Notes under the pieces: model-generated | Databases searched by the model: none | Seen by the model: the letters and a program-made list of their open reading frames with translations, nothing else | Told to the model about the DNA's origin: nothing | Source: Symsagittifera roscoffensis | Lineage: Eukaryota; Xenacoelomorpha; Acoela; Convolutidae | DNA: 64,000 bases | Assembly: GCF_963678635.1 (NCBI RefSeq) | Contig: NC_087069.1 | Coordinates: 22,786,360-22,850,359 of the forward strand | Reading direction: 5' to 3' | Program-made: the position numbers and the translations under genes | Shown here: piece after piece, positions 55,701 through 64,000 of the stretch | Numbering within the stretch: position 1 is the stretch's first letter | Layout of the letters: every line of letters begins with the position of its first letter

Positions 55701-57050
55701 AAGTATAACCTTCCCTCTTTCTGCATGAAATACTGTCTTAGGATACGGTAACTGTCTTCCTCGAAGTCTCCTTTATCCGGAGAACCATTCTCGATCCACA
55801 TTTTCAAGTTGCTTGTCATGCGATCATTTCTCTGCGCCCTTAGAAGATCCGAGAGTCTGTATCTTGCCTTCAAGTACGTCTTCATGACCCTCATCTGACT
55901 ATTCAGCTAAATGGGCTGGTGTGTGTCTTCTTTCATTTTAACACACCAAATCTTCGCCAACGGCTGCGTTTCTTGTTTGAACGGCTGAAGATCAGTCCTG
56001 ACTACCTCTTTTTGTGGCAACATACTTGTGGAACGTTTCGATACCGCTATTGTTTCCAAATCATCCGCTGCGTTGTCAAAGACTCTTTCGCTTGGTATGA
56101 GGTAGCGATCACTGTCAGGATCCTGGTACAGTGGTGTGTGGATCGCTAGTTCGGACAGTTCTGATCCCGAGCTCGAGTTCCTGTCTGAGTAGGTGTCAGT
56201 TCCTGAGTTCCGGGAGTTGTCATCTGTTGAAGAGGTTGTGATGGAGTCTGCAACCTCCTCCAGATCAGGTCTGTGCCTTCTTCGCATCCATCTGAACTCA
56301 CCGGACAAAACTTCGTTCCCCAGGTCCTGTTTCTCATCAGGATTTTATCATCTATCTCAGACTCCCCGGACAAACTTCCTTGTCCCGCAAGTTGATCTTG
56401 TACTCGCTGGCTCTTCTCATCGTTCGTCTCCCCGGACAAACAATCTTGCACCAGGTTTCGTTCTACCTTTTCACCTTCTTTATCCTGGTCCACAAAGGTA
56501 ACGGTTTTCCTTCGCGTATTGCCCCCTGTTCTTTCCGTCCGTACGAAGTACTGGTTAAAACCTCGTGTCGTATTGAGGATACTAGTTGCTGAACTATTGT
56601 CCTACAATCCTTCTCGTTCTCTTCGCGTTGTCGTCTGGACGGCAAGATTTTCACCTTCTCCCTGACTGTTAGTGATGCCACTGCTGCTGTCCACTCGGTG
56701 TCATCTCTGGTCACTTCTCTTTCTAACAATCCACCCAGCATCCGCATCACTTGCGGTGTGACCTGCACCGTTTTATCCAATATTGAGAGGCTGTTTATGT
56801 TCATGCGAGAGATTTCTTGCTGGACCAGGTTTGAGCGCAGCAACAGATCCAAGGGGACCGGGTCCTCCTTGGGTAGGATTTTTATCTCGGCTGCTTTCTC
56901 TACAGGTAACTCAGAATGTCCTGGAATTGGATATCCAGACTTGTCCAACCATCTCGTTAAGGGATGCGCTTTATAAGTTTCTTTGTCCAGAAACGAGAAT
57001 CCTTCCTTTATTTCTGCCTGATTGGCTTGCTTCTGTTCCAATCTTTCATA
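55701..57050 (-). pseudogene. pol: Pol linker, copy 3
   Basis: It matches the expanded linker of copies 1 and 2 with more indels (frames 55907-56308, 56146-56493, 56463 on). LSGE units: DCLSGET and GSLSGES with the TTGTCCGGGGAG core, and a third with TTGTCCGGTGAG (about 56298). A small deletion after HTPL removes the segment TRARNLDREV. Confidence 0.7.
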
Positions 57051-58477
57051 GAACTCAGTTTTCTTGCTGAGGCTGTCAGCATTCTGGTGTTTATCACGCA
57101 TCCTGTGCTCGATTATCATGTGGTAGCCATCCAATCTTACTATCCATCTACCAATATAACTCTGATCCATCGAGTAGGTCTTCAACCAGGATAACGCTCT
57201 GTTGTCTACGCGTAACTTAAAGGGAGCGCTCCCCAAGTATGCGCGGTATTTTTCCACAAATGCGACTACTGCAAACATTTCTGCTTTTGATGCACCATAT
57301 TTTATCTCAGTGTCACTCAAGACCTTGCTGCCGTATGCAATGGGACGGAGAACCGTTCTTCCATTCCATTCTTGCTCCTGATGCAATTTTCCTGAGATGG
57401 CTACTACCGATGCGTCTGTGCCAAGCACATACATGCCCTTTTCTGTAGGCATGCCTAGCACTGGCGCTTCGCACAGTTACCGCTTTATGTTCTCAAAGGT
57501 AACTTTTGCTTTATCGTTCCATTCGAACTTTTTTCCTTTTGTTGCGCATCAGCTTCTGCATCGGATACACCTTGTCTGCATATCCTTTTATGAACTCACA
57601 GTAGTAGTTGGCAAACCCTAGGAAGCTCAGGAGCTGTGTGTCCGTTCTGGGAGCCTTCCATGTCAAAACTGCTTCTACTGCTTCTGGGCCCGGCCTCACA
57701 CCATGCCTGTCCACCATTCTTCCCAGGTAATTGATTGAATCCCTAACGATTTCACATTTCGATGGTTTGCACTTCAAGCTTGCTCTTTTCATGCATCCAA
57801 AGACCTCACCGAGCCGATCAATGTGGTCTTCCAGGGTCGGTATTGCTATGACTACGTCATTCACGTAACACATCACAAGATTCCCGTACTTCTTTGTCAC
57901 TCTGGTCAAAGCCTGAGCCATCAGTCATTGAAAAGTGGCCGTTGCGTTGCACAAGCCAAAGAGCATCCTCTTCTACTGGTACAACCCAAACTCACACGCG
58001 AATCCGGTCTTTTCTCTATCTTTCTTCCGCAGCGGGACTTGCCAGAAGGCAGAACCCAAGTCCAATGTGGTGAGGAACTTGGCAACACCAAGTTTAGAGA
58101 GGCTCTCGTCTATTCGCGGTATCGGGTACGCATCTTTTATCGTTACCGCCCGCGTTCAAGTAGCGAAAGTCGCAACAAAACCTAAGCTGCCCCCCTTTCT
58201 TTTTCGCCATTACTACCCCGCAAGCGCATGGCGATTTCGAGGGTTCTATCATGTCGTATTCGAGCAACATTTCTATTTCCGCTCGGCACGCTTCCAATTT
58301 ATGTGGCGTCATTCGTCTTGCGCCTTCCCTATGGGGAAGTGCGCCTTCCTCAAGTTCGATTTCATGTTTGACGAAATTACAGCAACCGATATCCGCCTTA
58401 TGTCTTGAAAATACATCCGCGTTCCGATTTAAAACCTCCCGTAGTAGCTCGAAATCTAATCTCCCTCGCCTATTCAC
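57051..58477 (-). pseudogene. pol: Reverse transcriptase and RNase H, copy 3
   Basis: RNase H: VLGTDASVVA (Asp kept), ASKAEMFAVV, RVDNRALSWL. A TAA (about 57478) and a frameshift (near 57535) separate it from RT. RT: LRFCCDFRYLNA with a 3-bp insertion, LDLGSAFWQVPL, and MCYVNDVVIA in place of YVDD, so one catalytic Asp is lost. A stop (CAATGA, about 57926) lies near the NATATF block. Confidence 0.85.
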
Positions 58478-60410
58478 CTTTTAAGTGTTCTATCTCTGGC
58501 AAAACCGGTTTGTCAGACTCTAGTTCATGTGACGAGGGGCGTTCCGGAAAATTCGAGCAGCTTGATAAGCCGTCGTCCGTTTCGGATTTCATTGAAAACA
58601 ATTTATGAATAGATTTTAATTCATTAGTCCTCTTTAAAATCTTATCTTTATTGGCATGATAAGGACAGTCTTTCACACTATATTTCTTCAAGTTTTGTGT
58701 CTCCTCATAGTCGGTCCTCATCGGCAAAGCGTAGCCAAGCTTCTTTCCACGCTGGATTGAAACCGTGGTGTCCAGTGTGTTCAACAACACACTGACACAC
58801 AGTCCGTTTCGCGTTACCGAGAAGCTCCGGCCTAAAATCACCGAACTCTGACTATTTGGATTCGGTACTAAGCAAACCTGTTTACTATCACTTAACGAAT
58901 TCAAATTTCTCATTCTAAAAATTGCTACCACACCTTGTCCTGGTTGTAGTTTTACTTTTCTTTCCAAAAAAATTGGTACCTTGTTTTCGTCTGTTATTAT
59001 CCTATTAATTGGTCTCTTAACATACTTTCGGTCCGGGTTTCTAATCCGTATCAGACCGTTGTTCAAGTCAATCATCACGTCAAAATTCCTGACAAAATCC
59101 CGGCCCAAGATGAATTGGTCGGCGTCGTCCAGATTCTCTACCACCAAGAAGCTCATCCAAAGATCCCGTCCTCCCATGTGGAGGACCGTTATTGGCGTTC
59201 TTCCGGCCACGTAGATAGCTCCTCGATTGGCGGCGGCCAGTCGGAGATTCGTTGGAATTAGATCTTCCCGCGTGAAGCCCATTCTTTCCCAAGTTTTTAT
59301 CGGCATCACACTCACTACCGCTCCTGTGTCCAGGAGCCCTGTGACTCCGAGTTTTGTTCCGTTGGTGTCGAGCAGATGTGCGGTCACATCTGCTTCATAC
59401 CCAATGTGTACTGCGTCTTGTTCCATCATGGCGTCATGGCCTATCCTGCGGACTTTGAGTTCCTCTTCACCCAAATAGATCTGCCCATTTGGTCATCATC
59501 TGTTGTTACATAAATCCTGGTGTAGATACTGATTCCATCCACGTTCAGCATTATTTGATACGGCCCATAGACCCCCAGGTAGCGTCCATGAAGTTTGTTC
59601 ATGCGAGGGCCACCCGTCGTTAGTAGTGCTCGCACAGCTCTCGACTCGGTGCGTGGCTCCACCTGCCTCAGATAATCTGCATATGTGTCCAAATGCATCA
59701 AAGTGAACTCGGATGGTTCACTCAGATTTCTTATTACCTGGTGTCCAGCCACTGAGATTATCGACTGTATCTTGTTTCCTTGCGGCATCATGCCAAACCT
59801 CTTACCTGAGATCACTTTAAGTTTCATGTTTAAACTGCTTGGTGCTTTCGTCTCTTCGAACTCCGTTGCTTCGAAGGTATTCAGTTGCTCCTGAAGCTTC
59901 TCATTTTCCAGTTCAAGTTTCACTTTTTGTTCGATCTCTTTCGTCACCAATTCCTGCTGTACTCTATTTAGAGCATCCCTCGCGGCTGCCTTATAATCGA
60001 TCTTGAAGTCAGCAGCCGCAGTTGCTGGTTCCAGCTCACGTGTCTCCTCTGTTACCGCTTGCATTTTCTTTGCCGCCAGCTCTTGAGGTTTATCATTTCT
60101 GCGTGCCTCCGCTTCACTCAAAAGTCGAGCCTTGCTGGCTTTCACTCCTGACAAAGCTTCTTCATGTCTTGGATGCTTAATGTCTGCCACTGCATCCCAG
60201 AATTGCGGACAATCTGATTTAAAATGACCTTCCAAGTTGCAAAAGAAACACCTCGGGCCGAATTTCGCAATTACTCCTCTCATGAAATCCTCATGGTCCA
60301 ATTCTGACGCATCTTTGTCCTCGAGGCTAAAGCCTATTGCTTTCATGCCTTGTTTGTAAGCTGGGCATGCTGACACATGATGTTCCGTTGAACTGCAATT
60401 AGCACAAACT
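58470..60410 (-). pseudogene. pol: Zinc knuckle, coiled coil, protease and RT leader, copy 3
   Basis: Frame 60376-59441 has the second knuckle CFFCNLEGHFKSDC and the coiled coil; frame 59474-58470 has LLDTGAVVSVMP, HMGGRDLWMSFLVV (lost in copy 1) and QFILGRDF, and runs on toward RT in the same frame. Protease therefore connects to RT without a programmed frameshift. The protein is nearly identical to copy 2 (about one change in 160 residues around protease), although the flanks differ by 7-10%. A 1-nt deletion at about 59488 splits the two frames. Confidence 0.82.
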
Positions 60411-61347
60411 TCAATGCTTCTTCTAATGATGCCCCGTTTTCCACTAGTGGCGTCACTAGTGGCGGTGTCACCCTGTCGATCCCAGGTAGCTTCGTGCTGG
60501 TCGAGATTCGGGCTGTGATTCTCTGCCTCGACGTCTTTTCATTATCCACCTCAGGATCTGCCGATGCGTTGCCTAGCCCTTTGTTTCTATTCCCCCAGTT
60601 CGCGTCTCTTAGTTTGTCATACTCGCAAAGCCTCTTGACTGGCCTGGTGTGTTTGCGTCTTTGCTTATCGTTCTCACCACACCAAATTTGTCCTTGGTTC
60701 CAGTCTCTCTTTCGACGTATGCCTCACTCTCCTGGGTCGAACTACTGAGGCTGACTTGAGATCCAAAGTCCACTTGCTCGTCTTCGTCCTCTTCTTACTC
60801 CTGGGATTCACCTTCATTTCCTGTGCCCACTCCCATGGTGAAAGGAAAGATATTTCCGAAAGTGTTCTTCATTCTTTCTGAGAACGATGAGGTTGTTGTC
60901 TGTTTCTCCGTCACGCCTGCCATCATGGTGTTGTCTGTGGGAGATCTTCTAGTTGCCAAAATTTCAGTAGAGAAGTCGGACAGTTCCGACATCTCCTTCT
61001 CGGTCCAGTGTCCCGGTGGAAGTGGCAAAATCTTGGCCTTGTTCTACCGGAGTAGATTCACTCGCCAGCCTTCTGCCCCTCCCTTCCAGTCCATTTACTT
61101 CCTGGTTGTCGTTCATGGTATGGTCCGTATTGACCTCCACTTCTAACAGTTCTTTTCGCTCTTCTGAGGTCTTCTGACTTCTCGTTTCAACCATTCTGCC
61201 TGAAACCGTCTCCCCTTTGTCGGACCGGGATCGCTTGATCCAATCCACAAAAGGATCGGTCATCGTTTTTCTTTGCTTTTCAGGTATGCATTTCCTACAG
61301 CTATTACCTCGTTTAGGTATTCTTGACTTGTCTAGACTCATTTTCAA
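60411..61347 (-). pseudogene. gag: Gag N-terminal remnant, copy 3 (capsid deleted)
   Basis: Start ATG at 61347 (MKMSLDKSRIPKR; the homologous ATG is two codons in). N-terminal basic and acidic parts follow in broken frames (61347-60964, 61028-60795, 60549-60343). The segment 60690-60550 is open through positions that are stops in copy 1. At about 60410 the sequence jumps from LEEALKF directly to the first zinc-knuckle region, so the coiled coil and capsid (about 1.45 kb) are missing. Confidence 0.78.
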
Positions 61348-62765
61348 TTTATCACTTCTTAGTACCTATACACTCAATTCGATTGCTAGTGACCTTCTAG
61401 TTTGACTATCGATAAAAATAACACAACAGAATAAATTCCAAAAATTCCTATCAAATAGTGACCACGAATCCTTGTATGTTATCACGGCACAGCTTATTCA
61501 CAACTTATTCACAATAATTGATTATTAGTCGTAAGAATTGAGAACTAGCACAGTATGATGATATCAGTCAGTTTAAAAGATAGTGTTTTCACTACCCAAT
61601 TAAGAACAAATTGTTGATTTAAAACCAGATAAAACAAAATAAGAATAATTTTATGCAAAACGTATGTGTATTGTATTTTTAGTCGGCTGCAGTACAATAG
61701 TCGAACTTGTTTTATAAAGAGAGAGCTTTCCCTGCTTGGTGGAGCACCAAACAGACAAAACTTGAGGGCAGTAATTTTCTCAAGTGGGCGTCTATTTCAC
61801 CCACCGAGTCCTGTATTACCCATCTGCCTTCGGACTGCCCGAGCTGGACCTACTAAAATCCTCAGAGCAGTCACTTTTCTCAAAAAAGTTTTGGATTTCA
61901 ATCCACACCAATGAGTTACACACTCTTTTTTAATTTAGACTTAGTGTCGCGAATATCCGAGTTTGGACCTGTTTTGTTTTGGTCTGGTCTTTTTCTTTAA
62001 AGGCAAGTTACCAGTGCAGTCACTGGTTCCTAGCCTGTCTCTTAATAACCTATTACCTATTAACCTATTATCTTTTCTTCTATTTACTTAAGTCCTTAAA
62101 CAAAATGGTACCCCTCCGGTTTGACAAAAACAGTACCCCTCAGGATTGGAAAAAATAGGACCCCTCCGGATTGGCAAAATTGAGATTAGCTAATGTAAGC
62201 TCTCTCAAAATTGGGACCCCTCCGGTTTTGTAAAATTAGTTTTTCTGAGACTTCCTTGATATTCAACCTATACCCCTCCGGATACGTTCTCCGATGCTAT
62301 TATGTTTTTGTATCAACTAGGAATTGTATGTGGTCCTTCCCTAGACCCTTCCGGATTGAAGTTAAGCCTCTTATTTGACAATTCACGCTAACGGTGAAGG
62401 GTCTTATCGCTAGCCTAATTTCGGCTCTATCAAGGTTTTCTGGTGCGTTAAATTGCCTCATTCAACCGTTTCTACCCTTTGGCAGGGGTGTAAGGGCTTT
62501 CCAAAAAATATATAAAACGTGAGGGGTCTACCCTCGCGAATTGGTGAATTTGCTAAAAACAAACTCAAAAAATTTTCACGCTTATTTTTTCGACTAATTT
62601 TTGATTCTATTAGTAAGCTCAGCTAATTTCTGATCTTTTGGTACCAAGATCAACTGGATCTGCCCAGTAGTTCCAAAGTTATTAACCAAAACGTCTTTTT
62701 TCTGAAGTCAAGAAATTTAGGTTCCGCCTAACTTTTTCCGCAATTCTGTTCTTTTCGACCTAAAA
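61348..62765 (-). other. Copy 3 leader with shortened CCGGA array
   Basis: It aligns with copy 1 22820-24385 with many substitutions. The CCGGA array (62108-62360) has six clear units. It ends at GACCTAAAAATTATTGATCCGA and then changes to copy 4 pol sequence. No LTR or primer-binding site. No coding frame seen. Confidence 0.7.
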
Positions 62766-64000
62766 ATTATTGATCCGATTTGCGTTTTGCGTTACCGAGA
62801 AGCTCCGGCCTAAAACTACTGAGCTTTGACTATTTGGATTCGGTACCAAACAAACCTGTTTACTATCACTTAACGAATCTAAATTTCTCATTCTAAAAAT
62901 TGCTAACACAGCCTGCCCTGGCTGTAGTTTTACTTTTCTGTCTAAAACAATTGGTACCTTGTTTTCGTCTGTTATTATCCTATTCATTCGTTTCTTAACA
63001 TACTTCCGGTCCGGGTTCTTAATCCTTATTAGAGCGTTGTTCAAGTCGATCATCACGTCAAAATTCCTGACGAAATCTCTGCCCAAGATTAATTGGTCGG
63101 CGTCGTCCAAATTCTCTACCACCGGGAAGCTCATCCAAAGATCCCGTCCTCCCATGTGGAGAACCGTTATTGGTGTTATTCCGGCTACGTAAATCGCTCC
63201 TCGATTGGCGGCGGCCAGTCGGAGATTCGTTGGAATTAGATATTCCCTCCTGAAGCCCATTCTTTCCCAAGTTTTTATCGGCATCACACTCACTACCGCT
63301 CCTGTGTCTAGAAGCCCTGTGACTCCGATTTTCTTTCCGTTGGTGTCGAGCAGATGTGCAGTCACATCTGCTTCGTGCCCAATGTGTACTGCATCTTGTT
63401 CCATCATGGCGTCATGGCCTATGCTGTGGACTTCGAGTTCCTCCTCACGCAAATAGATCTGCCCTATTTGGTCACTGTCTGTTGTCGCATAAGTCCTAGT
63501 GTAGATACTGATTCCATCCACGTTCAGCATCACTTGATACGGCCCATAGACTTCCACGTAGCGTCCATGAAGCTTCTTTTTTCGAGGGCCACCCGTTGTC
63601 AGTAGTGCTCGCACAGCTCTTGACTCAGTTCGTGGCTCCACCTGCCTCAGATAATCTGCATTTGTGTCCAAATGCATCAAAGTGAACTCCGATGGTTCAC
63701 TCAGATTTCTGATTACCTGGTGTCCCGCTACCGAGATTATTGACTGTATTTTGCTTCCTTGCGGCACCATGCCGAACCTCTGACCGGAGATCACATTAAG
63801 TTTCATGCTCAAACTACTTGGTCCCTTTGTCTCTTCGACTTCTGTTGCATCGAAGGTATTCAGTTTCTCCTGTAGTTTCTCATTCTCCAGTTCGAGCTTC
63901 ACTTTCTGTTCGATCTCTTTTGTCACCAGTTCCTGCTACTCTCTATTTAGAGCATCCCTCGCGGCTGCCCTACTGTCAATCTTGAAGTCATCGGCCGCAG
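62766..64000 (-). mobile_element. Copy 4: partial retroelement, runs off the window
   Basis: Minus-strand gag-pol sequence from the coiled coil through protease; the window ends inside the Gag region and the left end is cut at about 62766, where copy 3's leader begins. It is more diverged from copies 1-3 in this segment than those are from each other, so it is a separate insertion. Confidence 0.8.
62766..64000 (-). pseudogene. pol: Coiled coil and aspartic protease, copy 4 (truncated)
   Basis: A 388-codon frame (63926-62760) whose last residues read into copy 3 leader. It shows the coiled coil (LELENEKLQEKLNTF), the protease with LLDTGAVVSVMP, HMGGRDLWMSFPVV and QLILGRDF, and a downstream FRMRNLDSLSDSKQ block that precedes RT in the other copies. 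Protease motifs are intact and the frame is unbroken across the segment. Upstream (63927-64000) a TAG interrupts the frame where the other copies have a sense codon. RT, RNase H and integrase are absent. Confidence 0.82.

Larger units (their letters stand above)
44131..62765 (-). mobile_element. Copy 3: same retroelement, minus strand, with several internal deletions
   Basis: 3' LTR 44131-45748, ORF-X 45846-54236, pol 54236-60410, gag remnant 60410-61347, leader 61348-62765, no 5' LTR. Deletions relative to copy 1: gag capsid (about 1.45 kb at about 60410), macro domain plus ORF-X start (about 1.5 kb at about 54236) and about 475 bp in the ORF-X C-terminus (46500). Catalytic sites are also changed: YVDD to YVND in RT, and SGNH block V His to Tyr. 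Confidence 0.85.

Noticed and set aside
1-64000. tRNA or rRNA genes
   Set aside because: No cloverleaf with A and B boxes or rRNA-like sequence was noticed; only a tRNA-complementary PBS is present.

Overview
This window is animal DNA, most likely from a nematode. The host evidence is one gene at the far left (minus strand, about 1-1655) whose two exons encode the N-terminal part of a RALGAPB-like Ral GTPase-activating protein. Its introns end in TTTTCAG/CTTTCAG, the nematode-style 3' splice signal. Everything from 1724 to 64000 is LTR-retrotransposon material of one giant Ty3/gypsy-like family, present as four copies plus older LTR relics.

Layout: host gene 1-1655; LTR relic 1724-2370; copy 1 (minus, 2371-26705, about 24.3 kb, nearly complete); copy 2 (plus, 26706-43605, 5' truncated, with a 5.1-kb internal deletion), head-to-head with copy 1; LTR relic 43606-44130; copy 3 (minus, 44131-62765, with three internal deletions); copy 4 (minus, 62766-64000, running off the window).

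Pieced together from the copies, the element reads: LTR (about 1.64 kb, TG...CA) - primer-binding site resembling the complement of a tRNA-Asn 3' end - 3-kb leader with an array of AATCCGGAGGGGT-type motifs - a gag-pol coding unit (coiled-coil Gag with capsid and two CCHC zinc knuckles, aspartic protease, reverse transcriptase, RNase H, DDE integrase with GPY/F tail) that ends in a TARG1/Poa1p-like macro domain - 0.4-kb spacer with a splice-acceptor-like signal - a second coding unit of about 8.8 kb (here ORF-X) - polypurine tract - LTR. ORF-X has a coiled coil, an SGNH/GDSL-hydrolase-like domain, a second degenerate SGNH-like domain, a region without recognisable domains, a TAA at the same site in copies 1 and 3, and a 1,400-residue C-terminal region of unknown function. 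It sits where env would be, but I see no glycoprotein features.

All copies carry stops, frameshifts or deletions, and none looks autonomous. Copies 1 and 2 share lesions in ORF-X, so they descend from an already damaged parent. Copy 3 is a mosaic: one tract nearly identical to copy 2 lies between more diverged sequence. Several rearrangement junctions have short microhomology or an inverted templated insert. The most notable content is the giant element itself, with a macro domain on Pol and an SGNH-bearing second polyprotein. Domain calls come from motif reading only; no database search was run.
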